Shown: one piece after another, positions 43,375-52,543 of the stretch | Layout of the letters: the number at the start of each line of letters is the position of its first letter | How positions within the stretch are numbered: position 1 is the first letter of the stretch | Assembly (NCBI GenBank): GCA_024640765.1 | Contig: JAHEEK010000002.1 | Coordinates: 62,001-126,000, forward strand | Direction of reading: 5' to 3' | DNA length: 64,000 nt | From: Nereida sp024640765 | Lineage (GTDB): Bacteria; Pseudomonadota; Alphaproteobacteria; Rhodobacterales; Rhodobacteraceae | Position numbers and translations under genes: made by a program | Notes under the pieces: model-generated | What the model was told of the DNA's origin: nothing | Databases searched by the model: none | Seen by the model: the letters and a program-made list of their open reading frames with translations, nothing else

Positions 43375-44474
43375 TGGACCGAACTGTTCACAGTTATGAA
43401 GACGCCCGCAGGATGGCGCGTAAACGTCTGCCTTGGATGGTTTTTGATTATATTGATGGCGCTGCGGGCAGCGGTGAGGGCGAGGTATTTAACCGCCGTG
43501 CTATGGCAGGTATCCACCTACAGTCACGCGTGCTGCGCGATGTCCGTCACCGTGATTTAAGCACCACTGTCTTTGATCAATGGGCCGAGGTTCCCTTCGG
43601 TATCGCCCCGATGGGCATGTGTAATTTATCCGCGCCTAAGGCTGATGTTTTTCTTGCCCGTCAAGCCGCCAAAAGTTGCGTTCCGATTGGTGTTTCCACT
43701 GTTGCTTCAACGGATATGGAGACAATGCTGACACTGTCAGAAGGGCACGCATGGTTTCAGCTCTATTATAGCGGCGATGGCTCTGGAACGATGGCGCTGG
43801 TCGAGCGGGCGAAGGCTGCGGGATATCAAACTTTAGTGCTGACCCTTGATGTGCCCGAGGTTGGCCGCCGTCCGCGCGAGTTGCGCCGCGGTTTCAAAAT
43901 GCCCTTCAAAATTGGCGCGTCGCAGTTCATTGATTTCGCACTGCACCCGCGTTGGTCAATCTCAACGCTGATCCATGGCCGTCCCGAGATGGCTAATTTT
44001 CAACGGGATGGGTTTGCATTTGATCGCACCGAAAGCCGCGCGGGGGCTGATTGGGAAACACTTAGTAAAGTGCGAGACGCGTGGCCGGGTAGGCTGGTGG
44101 CCAAAGGCGTTGTCAGCGTTGAGGATGCTGTTGCTTTGAAGGCGGCGGGTGTCGATGCGGTCCAAGTTTCGTCACACGGGGGGCGTCAGTTGGATGGCGG
44201 TGTGCCGCCCATTTTGGCCCTTAAGGCCATTCGCGACGCTGTGGGGCTCGCGTACCCGCTCTTTTATGACAGCGGCGTGCGATCGGGCGAAGATGTGGCC
44301 AAAGCGTTGCAGCAGGGCGCTGATTTCGTCTTCTTTGGCCGTGCAATGCAATTTGCAATTGCCGCAAACGGAGAAGAAGGATTGCAGCAGTTTTGGGCCG
44401 GCGTCAGTAGCGATTTATCCAGCGCAATGGCGCAGATGGGTCACTGTGACATTGCCTCCCTCAAGGCCAGATAG
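43371..44474 (+). CDS. FMN-dependent alpha-hydroxy-acid oxidase/dehydrogenase
   Basis: 367 residues, TIM barrel. The family active site is VSSHGGRQLDGGVPP with catalytic His269; the FMN contacts include FGIAPMGMCNLSAP, AWFQLYYSGD, TLVLTLDVPEVGRR, and the phosphate loop YDSGVRSGEDVAKAL. Relatives oxidise L-lactate, glycolate or mandelate. Coupled to HpsN and a dehydrogenase, it might oxidise a sulfolactate-like product to the keto acid; this is inference. Start ATGATG at 43371 overlaps the previous stop. The last 34 bp overlap the convergent GH1 gene. Confidence 0.87.
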   Translation: MMDRTVHSYEDARRMARKRLPWMVFDYIDGAAGSGEGEVFNRRAMAGIHLQSRVLRDVRHRDLSTTVFDQWAEVPFGIAPMGMCNLSAPKADVFLARQAAKSCVPIGVSTVASTDMETMLTLSEGHAWFQLYYSGDGSGTMALVERAKAAGYQTLVLTLDVPEVGRRPRELRRGFKMPFKIGASQFIDFALHPRWSISTLIHGRPEMANFQRDGFAFDRTESRAGADWETLSKVRDAWPGRLVAKGVVSVEDAVALKAAGVDAVQVSSHGGRQLDGGVPPILALKAIRDAVGLAYPLFYDSGVRSGEDVAKALQQGADFVFFGRAMQFAIAANGEEGLQQFWAGVSSDLSSAMAQMGHCDIASLKAR

Positions 44475-45751
44475 CTTGCTTTTGGCGTACGCTCTAGCGT
44501 GTCAAAATCCACATGAACAAGTCCGAAGCGCTCTGAATATCCAAAGGCCCATTCGTAGTTATCCATCAAAGACCAAAACGTGTAACCGCCAAGAGGAACA
44601 CCCGCGTCCATTGCTGATTTTGCGGCCAAGACATGCCTGTTTAAGTAAGAAATACGGTCTTGATCGTTAAGCGTGTGTTCGCCTGCCATGCCATTTTCGG
44701 TCACATAAAGCGGTAGGTCTTTGGTGTAGGTATCCGCGATCCATTTGAGCAGTTTGGTCAGGTGGTCGGGGTGGATTTCCCAGTTCATGTGGGTTGTGTC
44801 TGCACCTGTGTGGACGGCCTCACAAGATGGCCACGGCCCGTCTGTTTCGCGAAATGCTTTTGCGGTGTAATAGTTGACGCCGACCCAATCGAGAGGTTGT
44901 TGAATGAGAGCCATATCGTCTTGCCAGCCTGCCGGCAGATGCGGCCCAAGACCTTCCAAAACTTCTTCGGGATACGTCCCCTCACAAATGCCCTGCAGGA
45001 AAAAGCGGTTGTAAATTGCCTCATACCGCGCTGCGGAACGCGCACTTTCAACGCTGTCGTCTGCGGGCATTGTACCTTCAAAGTTGCAGACAATTCCTAC
45101 GTCTTTGACGCCGTTTTGTCGAAGCACCTGCACGGATTTACCGTGTGCCTTCAGCACGTGGTGCATAGCGCGCGCGGTTGCTTTTATATCTTGCAAGCCC
45201 GGCGCGTGGTGCCCTTCAAAATGGGACAGCCAACTGACGCACCACGGCTCATTTATGGTGGCTGTCGAAAACAACCTATCGCCCATGCGCTTTGCGATGA
45301 CGTCGGTGAACTCCGCGAACCAGTCCGCGACGTCAGCATTCTGCCAGCCGCCCAAAGCGTCAAGGGCAGCGGGCATTTCCCAATGATAGAGGGTCGCCAT
45401 GGGTTTGATGCCGCGCGCCAGCATGCCGTCGACCAAGCGGTCATAAAAGTCCAAGCCTTCTTGGTTCACTGCACCGCGTCCCTCGGGCATGACGCGCGCC
45501 CAACTGGTGGAAAAGCGATAGCTGTCAAAGCCCGCAGCTGTGATCAAATCAAGGTCTTCTTGCCAGCGGTTGTAGTGGTCACATGCAATGGCTCCGTCGG
45601 TGCCATCGAGGATTTTGCCAGGCTTTGCGGCAAAGGTGTCCCAGTGGGTTGGGCCAGCGCCGCCAAAGCTGTGACCTTCAATTTGATAGGATGAGGTTGC
45701 AGTTCCGAAGATGAAATCTTGCGGAAAGTCAGAGCGTTTGAATTTCATCAT
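44441..45751 (-). CDS. GH1 family beta-glucosidase
   Basis: 436 residues, cytosolic, no signal peptide. Acid/base Glu168 is in TINEPWC and nucleophile Glu352 in YVTENGM; FIFGTATSSYQIEG at the N-terminus and YTFWSLMDNYEWAFGY at the C-terminus complete the GH1 signature. It hydrolyses beta-linked glucosides. It begins 3 bp after the aglR stop, so the pair is one transcript, tying beta-glucoside hydrolysis to an alpha-glucoside regulator. A second Met one codon in is possible. Confidence 0.93.
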   Translation of the reverse strand: MMKFKRSDFPQDFIFGTATSSYQIEGHSFGGAGPTHWDTFAAKPGKILDGTDGAIACDHYNRWQEDLDLITAAGFDSYRFSTSWARVMPEGRGAVNQEGLDFYDRLVDGMLARGIKPMATLYHWEMPAALDALGGWQNADVADWFAEFTDVIAKRMGDRLFSTATINEPWCVSWLSHFEGHHAPGLQDIKATARAMHHVLKAHGKSVQVLRQNGVKDVGIVCNFEGTMPADDSVESARSAARYEAIYNRFFLQGICEGTYPEEVLEGLGPHLPAGWQDDMALIQQPLDWVGVNYYTAKAFRETDGPWPSCEAVHTGADTTHMNWEIHPDHLTKLLKWIADTYTKDLPLYVTENGMAGEHTLNDQDRISYLNRHVLAAKSAMDAGVPLGGYTFWSLMDNYEWAFGYSERFGLVHVDFDTLERTPKASYLALREAMSQ

Positions 45752-45754
45752 CTA

Positions 45755-46804
45755 TTAAGCCTCGCGGCGGGGCATGCCCGCCAAATTGGGTCCCGTTGAT
45801 CCGCCGATAACCAGTTCGGCTTCCCATAATTCTGTAACAACTGGTGCATCATCAGCGGCTTCAATACGGTCGATTAAAAGCGTGCCACAGCGCCGTCCCG
45901 CATCGCGCACCGACGAACGGGTTGCGGTGAACAAGGGTGCGCCGCTGCCGTTTGGAAAGTATGACAGGGCGTCATCAAAACAAATAACGGAAAGGTCCCG
46001 TCCGATCTTGAGGCCCAGCTCATGTGCGGCCCGTTGTATCCCCAACGCGGGGATCAACGCCGATGCCACAATTGCTGTAGGCGGCGCGTCCAGCGCCATG
46101 AGCTGCCGTGTGGTTTCAAAGCCGTAAGGTTCTGACATCTCGTTGCTGTGCATAAGCGACGGATCAATTTCCAGTCCGCGTTGCTCATGGGCCAGGGTGA
46201 AACCTTCACGCCGGCGGATTGCGAAATCCATATTTTCGTCCCCATTTAAGAGCGCAACCCGCGTGTGCCCCAAATCCAGCAGAAGGTCCACCGCGCGCTT
46301 GAATGCGCTACGATTGTTCACGTCCAGCCAGCTGTAGGGCTGATTGCAATCGCTTGACCGTCCATGCAAGATAAACGGAACCTTAAGGTCATTCAGTAGT
46401 TGAATGCGTTTATCATCGCGTGTGGGACCGTGCAGCATAAATCCATCCACAGCTCCAGTGTTAGCCAGCCGTTCGTAGGTGGCAAATTCGTCTACGTCCT
46501 TAACCGTGACCATGCGAAGGTCGTAGCCTCGGGCTGAGTATGCTTCACTGGCACCTGCGATGAAATCTGCAAAAATCGTATTTACCAATTCGTGTTGCGC
46601 GGTACGTGGAATAATGTGCCCGATGGACATGGCGCGCCCTGTAGCCAAAGCTTGGGCGCGTGAATTAGGTAGGTAGTTGTGTTCTTTTGCAGCCGCCACA
46701 ACACGTGCTCGCGTGGATGCTTTGACATCGGAATACCCATTCAATGCCCGGCTTACTGTTGTTTGCGACAGGCCTAAGAGGCTCGAAAGTTCTTTAAGGT
46801 TCAT
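45755..46804 (-). CDS. aglR: LacI-family repressor of the alpha-glucoside locus (AglR-like)
   Basis: 349 residues. The N-terminal helix-turn-helix is LKELSSLLGLSQTTVSRALN followed by the hinge YLPNSRAQALATGRA; the rest is a periplasmic-binding-like sugar sensor. It divergently faces aglEFGAK, matching the agl arrangement known in Sinorhizobium. Two AAAGCGCTTT sites, the usual LacI/GalR-type operator, lie in the gap, one just 15 bp before its own start, implying autoregulation. Confidence 0.88.
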   Translation of the reverse strand: MNLKELSSLLGLSQTTVSRALNGYSDVKASTRARVVAAAKEHNYLPNSRAQALATGRAMSIGHIIPRTAQHELVNTIFADFIAGASEAYSARGYDLRMVTVKDVDEFATYERLANTGAVDGFMLHGPTRDDKRIQLLNDLKVPFILHGRSSDCNQPYSWLDVNNRSAFKRAVDLLLDLGHTRVALLNGDENMDFAIRRREGFTLAHEQRGLEIDPSLMHSNEMSEPYGFETTRQLMALDAPPTAIVASALIPALGIQRAAHELGLKIGRDLSVICFDDALSYFPNGSGAPLFTATRSSVRDAGRRCGTLLIDRIEAADDAPVVTELWEAELVIGGSTGPNLAGMPRREA

Positions 46805-46818
46805 GAAATATTTTCTTA

Positions 46819-46828
46819 AAAGCGCTTT
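46819..46828. promoter_or_regulatory. LacI-type operator 1 (aglR side)
   Basis: AAAGCGCTTT, the classic LacI-family palindrome, 15 bp upstream of the aglR ATG. Confidence 0.75.
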
Positions 46829-46900
46829 GGGAGTACATTAGAGAAAGGACCTCAGCGGAGTCAAAGATTAAAATAACATTAACTTCACTCGTTTGTCTCC

Positions 46901-46930
46901 TTGACTAATGTTTGATATTTGATGTCTTAA
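46901..46930 (+). promoter_or_regulatory. Candidate promoter of aglEFGAK
   Basis: TTGACT followed after 18 bp by TCTTAA; the -10 is poor. The second operator starts 11 bp downstream, where a repressor would block initiation. Confidence 0.35.
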
Positions 46931-46939
46931 TGAATTATT

Positions 46940-46951
46940 CAAAGCGCTTTG
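46940..46951. promoter_or_regulatory. LacI-type operator 2 (aglE side)
   Basis: CAAAGCGCTTTG, a perfect 12-bp palindrome containing the same core as operator 1, 122 bp away centre to centre; looping between the two is possible. Confidence 0.78.
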
Positions 46952-47078
46952 GATAATGATTCTGGGGCGTTGGGACTGAATAGTGCTAGGCACGCGAAAA
47001 GATACATTAAAGGTAGTGAGTTTACGTCTGTGCGCTCGCTGCTAAAATAAACGACAAGACAATTCTGGGAGGAAAAAA

Positions 47079-48431
47079 ATGTCTTTTACCAAATCACTTT
47101 TGAGTGCGACAGCAATAGTGTCGGCTTCGTTTGCGTTTGCAGGCGCCGCTGCCGCCGGGTCACATTCTGACGTTTGTGCAACACCATCTGCGATGGGCAA
47201 TATTGGCAGCTTCGAGGGTGAAGTAGTCACGATGATGGGCTCTATGCAGGGAAAGGATGAGGAAAATTTACTTGCAATGGCAAGTTGTTTTGAAAAAGCA
47301 ACTGGTGCGCAGGTTAAATATTCAGGATCTCAAGACTTTGCAGCTTTGATCGTTGCGGATCTTCGGTCCAACAACGCTCCAAACATTGCGATTTTCCCGC
47401 AACCTGGCTTAGCAGGTGATATGGCGGCTGATGGACACTTGACACCGTTGGGTGCGGAAGCTGCGGCATGGATGGCTGAAAACTATGGCGCCGGACAATC
47501 TTGGGTTGACCTAGGAACGTACGCTGATCCCGACGGCAACGATCAGTTCTATGGCTTTGCATTCAAGCAGGACTTGAAATCATTGGTTTGGTACTCACCA
47601 GAGCAATTCGAAGATAATGGCTATGACATTCCAGCTACCATGGAAGATTTGATTGCACTGTCCGATCAAATGGTCGCGGATGGCAACACTCCATGGTGTA
47701 TTGGTGTCGAATCAGGCAACGCAACCGGATGGACTGCGACAGATTGGATGGAAGACATCATGCTGCGCACGACGTCACCTGAAAACTATGATCGCTGGGT
47801 GTCAAATGATCTGCCATTCAACTCTGCAGAAGTAATCAACGCGATGGATGTTTATGGTTCATTCTCTCGTAATGATGACTATGTGGCCGGTGGCGCGTCT
47901 TCAGTTGCAACAACATTTTTTGGTGACGCACCAAAGGGTTTGTTCTCCTCACCTGCGTCTTGCATGATGCACCGCCAGGCGTCTTTTATCCCGGCATTCT
48001 TTCCTAAAAAGGGTGAAGAAGTAGCAAATGGGGAAGCTGATTTCTTCTACTTCCCGCCCTTCGCTTCTTTGGATTTAGGCAACCCGGTGTTGGGTGCTGG
48101 TACACTGTATACCATGACCAAGGATAGCCCAGCAACACGAGCGTTTTTTGAGTACCTGCAAGAAGCTCGTGCGCATGAAGTATGGATGTCACAAGGCTCG
48201 TTCTTAACAGCACATAAAGGTGCAAGTTTAGATGCGTATGCATCTGATGCACAGCGCAAGCAGGGTGAAATTCTGACAAATGCGACGACGTTCCGTTTCG
48301 ACGCTTCTGACCTGATGCCGGGCGCGATTGGCGCCGGTGCGTTCTGGTCAGAGATGACTGCTTTTGCGAATGGTCAAGATTCCAAAACAACGGCTGATAA
48401 CATTCAGGCCGCTTGGGATGCGATTAAGTAA
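47079..48431 (+). CDS. aglE: Alpha-glucoside ABC transporter substrate-binding protein
   Basis: 450 residues, with a signal peptide (LLSATAIVSASFAFAGAAAA). Family 1 solute-binding fold; AglE-type features include two Cys near the N-terminus, FPQPGLAGDMAADGHLTPL and FGFAFKQDLKSLVWYSPE-like sequence. It binds trehalose, sucrose or maltose in related rhizobia. A strong GGGAGG lies before the ATG. First gene of aglEFGAK; 83 bp separate it from aglF, the only sizeable gap in the operon. Confidence 0.9.
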   Translation: MSFTKSLLSATAIVSASFAFAGAAAAGSHSDVCATPSAMGNIGSFEGEVVTMMGSMQGKDEENLLAMASCFEKATGAQVKYSGSQDFAALIVADLRSNNAPNIAIFPQPGLAGDMAADGHLTPLGAEAAAWMAENYGAGQSWVDLGTYADPDGNDQFYGFAFKQDLKSLVWYSPEQFEDNGYDIPATMEDLIALSDQMVADGNTPWCIGVESGNATGWTATDWMEDIMLRTTSPENYDRWVSNDLPFNSAEVINAMDVYGSFSRNDDYVAGGASSVATTFFGDAPKGLFSSPASCMMHRQASFIPAFFPKKGEEVANGEADFFYFPPFASLDLGNPVLGAGTLYTMTKDSPATRAFFEYLQEARAHEVWMSQGSFLTAHKGASLDAYASDAQRKQGEILTNATTFRFDASDLMPGAIGAGAFWSEMTAFANGQDSKTTADNIQAAWDAIK

Positions 48432-48514
48432 GTTTTCTGTTCGCTTCAAAATGAAGTTGCACGGCATTTGTCGTGCAGCTTAGTTGAAAACTCTTTTCAA
48501 ATTTAGGCATCGCT

Positions 48515-49768
48515 ATGAGTTCTATGAGAACGGTTATCGCCAGCAACGGGCTTGCGATTGCACTAACGGTTATTGTCATTTTGCCAGTCACTGGCATCCT
48601 CGCTTTCGCTATTAGTGCGCCTCTAGACGCATTAATGGCAAATTTTGGAACTTGGCTTCACCAAGTCGGTCAATGGTCGCTTCCATTGGTGGATACCGAA
48701 GAACGTTTCGCTAAAATTGGATTTGCACTGCGATCAATCGTGATCGCTGTAGGGCTTTCGTTTTTGTATTTTGGTATCACTAATTGGCTGAATGCTGGCT
48801 TGGCTCGGGTGCGGACTGGTCGCGACGTTGGCCGCCGAGCAGCAGTAGTTGAAGCGATACAGCCTTGGGTCTTTGTGGGGCCTGCATTAGTCTTACTACT
48901 TCTATTTCTCCTTATTCCTGCAGTTTCGACTGTTAGCCTCTCGCTTCAAAACAGTGATGGGGCGGCGACCCTTAGCAACTACGCATTTTTGTGGGACAGA
49001 AGTGCGCTTGGCTATGAACAGATACGTTATGCATTGCGCAACTCCATTATGTGGCTGGTCCTTGTACCGACGGTATGTATTTCACTTGGTCTGTTGATTG
49101 CAGTTTTGGCAGACTCAACTCGCTGGGGAATTGTCGCTAAGACACTGATTTTTGTTCCGATGGCTATCTCTTTTGTTGGGGCTGCAGTCATTTGGCGTAA
49201 CATTTTTGCTGGTGGTGGTATTGAGGCGCAGCAGACCATAAACGGGGTGACTCCGTCTTACCAAATAGGCCTATTAAAAAATCTCTTGGGTCATTCGCCG
49301 TCCTACAACGAACCGCTTTATGCAATCGAATTCTGGGGAAATTTTTTCCTTATGTGGATTCTAGTTTGGGTTCAAACAGGCTTTGCTATGATAATTTTTT
49401 CTGCTGCTCTGCGTGGCGTTCCAGAGGATACCATCGAAGCAGCTAAAATTGATGGCGCCAACCCAATCCAAATGTTTTTTCGGATTAAACTTCCTCAAAT
49501 CTTCTCAACTGTGGTTGTGGTCTGGACGACGCTTGTGATTCTCGTCCTTAAGATGTTCGACATCCCATACGCACTTTCCTCGAACGACGATGATAAATTA
49601 TTGCTGGCAACAATGATGGAAAATGCGCGTAATAATTGGTCCGTGGGTAACGATAACGTGGAAAACCTTTTTGCATCGATTGCGGTACTATTGATGGCAA
49701 CTGTGGTGCCGAACATGATTTTTAACGCACGCCGTATTCGCCGTGAACAAAAAGAAATGGGGCACTAA
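48515..49768 (+). CDS. aglF: Alpha-glucoside ABC transporter permease
   Basis: 417 residues, longer than typical MalF-like permeases. N-terminal hydrophobic segment LAIALTVIVILPVTGILAF, then a polar region, then the six-helix core with the EAA loop PEDTIEAAKIDGANPIQMFF. Base composition is AT-rich: I counted 23 G/C in 49321-49380. It pairs with aglG 2 bp downstream. Confidence 0.9.
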   Translation: MSSMRTVIASNGLAIALTVIVILPVTGILAFAISAPLDALMANFGTWLHQVGQWSLPLVDTEERFAKIGFALRSIVIAVGLSFLYFGITNWLNAGLARVRTGRDVGRRAAVVEAIQPWVFVGPALVLLLLFLLIPAVSTVSLSLQNSDGAATLSNYAFLWDRSALGYEQIRYALRNSIMWLVLVPTVCISLGLLIAVLADSTRWGIVAKTLIFVPMAISFVGAAVIWRNIFAGGGIEAQQTINGVTPSYQIGLLKNLLGHSPSYNEPLYAIEFWGNFFLMWILVWVQTGFAMIIFSAALRGVPEDTIEAAKIDGANPIQMFFRIKLPQIFSTVVVVWTTLVILVLKMFDIPYALSSNDDDKLLLATMMENARNNWSVGNDNVENLFASIAVLLMATVVPNMIFNARRIRREQKEMGH

Positions 49769-49770
49769 CT

Positions 49771-50994
49771 ATGTTGACGCGTTCTTTAAAGCACATAACG
49801 CTTGCCTTGATTGTATTCATATGGGTGGTGCCCTTTATAGCTCTTCTGACCACATCGATGCGCTCTGAAGTGGCGTCTAAGACTTCTGGCTTTTGGCAAG
49901 CTTACACTCCAACAGAATTGGGTCATCGTTTTGGTACGCATGATAAGGGCAGCGACGCTTTCATGGTGTTAGAAGGCAACATCCTTGAGCGATTAAATAA
50001 AGACCGTGAAAGTTATAAGTTGTCGGGATCGATTACGTCGATCTTATTCAAAGGCCGTGTGCCAGACCCTGAAAACCCAGGAAAAACTATTTTGTTGCGT
50101 CGATTGGTACCTCCAGGTGAGGTGATGGACGTACGCGGCGGTGAATTTATTTTTGATGAAGCAGGTGATTTTACGTGGACGTTTCCTGAAGTAACAGCAC
50201 CTAAGCCCAAGAATTTAGATGTGTTTTTGAACCAAGATCCCGTGTTTGGCGCAGATGCATTTGTGGAGGTCTTATTTGAAAATAAAAATGTTACTAACGC
50301 TCTGATTTCATCATTTATTGTTACCATTCCAGCGACGATTATTCCGATTACGATTGCGGCTTTTGCCGCCTACGCTTTTGCGTGGATGCGGTTCCCGGGC
50401 AGAGATTGGTTGTTTGTGGTTGTTGTGTCTTTGATGGTTGTTCCAACTCAATTGGCGTTCCTACCAGTGCTTCAGGGTTTCAGCGGAATTGCATCTTGGG
50501 CGACCCAGCTGAATTCATGGATGACAGATTGTGAACTTGATGGAACATGTCAGGTTGCTTCGAAGACCTTTGCTAGCCTTTGGATTACACACACTGCTTT
50601 TGGTTTGCCTTTAGCGATATATCTGCTGCGAAACTATATCGTTGGTTTGCCACGTGAATTGTTGGAAAGTGCTCGGATAGATGGCGCAAACCACTTGCAA
50701 ATATTTACCAAACTTATTGTTCCGCTCTCTGTACCTGCGTTAGCGTCTTTTAGTATCTTCCAATTTTTGTGGGTATGGAACGACTTGATCGTCGCCCTAT
50801 ACATTGGTCCTGCAGATGCTTCTGACCTAGTGTTTCCGATCCGTCTCCAAAAACAACTAGGGACCTTCCAAGATCAGCTGCACCTACTAAACGCGTCCGC
50901 AGTAATCTCAATGATTGTACCTGTTATCGTTTTTTTGTCGATGCAACGTTATTTTATCCGTGGCCTGTTAGCTGGCTCGGTCAAAGGGGGCTGA
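49771..50994 (+). CDS. aglG: Alpha-glucoside ABC transporter permease
   Basis: 407 residues. The first membrane segment (LALIVFIWVVPFIALLTTSM) is followed by a large periplasmic loop of about 140 residues, as in AglG, and then the MalG-like core; the EAA loop is PRELLESARIDGANHLQIFT. AT-rich: I counted 19 G/C in 50281-50340. Starts 2 bp after aglF and ends 4 bp before aglA. Confidence 0.92.
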   Translation: MLTRSLKHITLALIVFIWVVPFIALLTTSMRSEVASKTSGFWQAYTPTELGHRFGTHDKGSDAFMVLEGNILERLNKDRESYKLSGSITSILFKGRVPDPENPGKTILLRRLVPPGEVMDVRGGEFIFDEAGDFTWTFPEVTAPKPKNLDVFLNQDPVFGADAFVEVLFENKNVTNALISSFIVTIPATIIPITIAAFAAYAFAWMRFPGRDWLFVVVVSLMVVPTQLAFLPVLQGFSGIASWATQLNSWMTDCELDGTCQVASKTFASLWITHTAFGLPLAIYLLRNYIVGLPRELLESARIDGANHLQIFTKLIVPLSVPALASFSIFQFLWVWNDLIVALYIGPADASDLVFPIRLQKQLGTFQDQLHLLNASAVISMIVPVIVFLSMQRYFIRGLLAGSVKGG

Positions 50995-50998
50995 GCAG

Positions 50999-52543
50999 AT
51001 GTCGGAACTAGCATGGTGGGAAACTGCCGTAATCTACCAAATTTATCCAAGATCTTTTCAAGATTCCAATAGCGATGGTATCGGCGATTTACCGGGCATA
51101 ACCTCCCGTCTAAGTTACATAGCTGGTTTAGGTGTTGATGCGATTTGGATCAGTCCATTTTTCAAATCTCCTCAAAAGGATTTTGGGTATGATGTGTCTG
51201 ATTATTGTGACGTTAACCCGGAATATGGAACTCTGGAAGATTTCGATGAATTGATTGAACGCGCACATGAACTTGGGCTCAAGGTTATGATCGATATCGT
51301 ACCTGCGCATTGTTCTGATCAACACGTCTGGTTCGAAGAAAGCCGTCAGTCGCGCGATAACGATAAGTCAGATTGGTTTCATTGGGTTGATCCGAAACCT
51401 GATGGATCTGCTCCAACAAACTGGTTGTCTTTTTTTGGTGGGCGTGCATGGACATGGGAACCTCGCAGGCAGCAATATTACCTGCACAACTTCTTGCCCA
51501 GTCAGCCAAATTTAAATCACGCTAATACCGCAGTCCGCGAAGCATTGACAGATGTGGCTCGGTTCTGGTTTGATCGGGGTGTCGATGGCTTTCGATTGGA
51601 CGCCGTGCATACGATTAATGCTGACACTGCACCGTATCAAGACAATGAACCAAACCTAAGCTTTTCTCCAGGCGACTTGCCTCAGCAGCAGCAACCTTTT
51701 TTTCGTCAATTGCACGATAGCGCACAATTAAATCAGCCGTCCATACAGCAATTTTCTTCAGCCTTTCGTGCAGTTGCCGACGAATACGGCGACAAGTTTT
51801 TGATGGGTGAATTACACGGCGACGATCCTGTTCTTGCCAGCCAAAATTTCACCGCACCCGGGCGTTTGCATGCGACATATAACTTCAACCTGCTAGCCTG
51901 GGCTGGGCTTAACGTTGCCGGCATAAAGAGCGCTATTTCCGATGCGATTGATGCGTTTAACGGTACGGGACGTTTGACCTTTGCCTTTTCAAATCACGAT
52001 GTTCCACGGTCTGGGACGCGTCAACTTGAGCCACTGGGCTTGGGGGCTGACAGCCAAGAGGCGTTGCAACTACTGCTTATGAAACTGGAAACCTGTCTAA
52101 TTGGATCAACGTGTATTTATCAGGGTGAAGAGCTCGCCTATGACGACGTTCAAGACATTCCAGTTGATGTTATGCAGGATCCCTGGGGCATCGAATTTGC
52201 TCCCGTTTTTCAGGGACGCGATACTTGTCGCACACCAATGGTGTGGCAAGCGACAGCGCCGAATGGTGGGTTTTCGGCTGGTAATTGTACTTGGTTACCA
52301 ATTGGAGAGGCACATCTGAAGCGGGCGGGGCTGGACGAAGCCGCTCGGTCAGCGTCAGTCTACAACAGATTTGCAGAATTTTTACGTTGGCGAAAGAGAC
52401 AGCCAGCAATGATGACTGCCAATAAAATGACAGTGCTTTCGGGTGATGAGACTCAAATCATTTTTGACCGAGTTTCTGATAATCAGACACTTCGCTGTAC
52501 GTTCGACTTTGAAAATTTGACCGCGGCTTTCGAGGAAATTTAA
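50999..52543 (+). CDS. aglA: Alpha-glucosidase, GH13
   Basis: 514 residues, cytosolic. Catalytic residues: nucleophile Asp201 in DGFRLDAVH, acid/base Glu271 in LMGELHGD, and Asp334 in FSNHDVPR. N-terminal VIYQIYPRSFQDSNSDGIGD is the oligo-1,6-glucosidase/alpha-glucosidase type. It hydrolyses the alpha-glucoside delivered by the transporter to glucose plus an aglycone or sugar. Encoded within the operon, with aglK starting directly after its stop. Confidence 0.93.
   Translation: MSELAWWETAVIYQIYPRSFQDSNSDGIGDLPGITSRLSYIAGLGVDAIWISPFFKSPQKDFGYDVSDYCDVNPEYGTLEDFDELIERAHELGLKVMIDIVPAHCSDQHVWFEESRQSRDNDKSDWFHWVDPKPDGSAPTNWLSFFGGRAWTWEPRRQQYYLHNFLPSQPNLNHANTAVREALTDVARFWFDRGVDGFRLDAVHTINADTAPYQDNEPNLSFSPGDLPQQQQPFFRQLHDSAQLNQPSIQQFSSAFRAVADEYGDKFLMGELHGDDPVLASQNFTAPGRLHATYNFNLLAWAGLNVAGIKSAISDAIDAFNGTGRLTFAFSNHDVPRSGTRQLEPLGLGADSQEALQLLLMKLETCLIGSTCIYQGEELAYDDVQDIPVDVMQDPWGIEFAPVFQGRDTCRTPMVWQATAPNGGFSAGNCTWLPIGEAHLKRAGLDEAARSASVYNRFAEFLRWRKRQPAMMTANKMTVLSGDETQIIFDRVSDNQTLRCTFDFENLTAAFEEI

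Noticed and set aside
44762..45694. 310-codon open frame on the plus strand opposite the GH1 gene
   Set aside because: It is antisense to a gene with full GH1 catalytic motifs, and has no recognisable domain.
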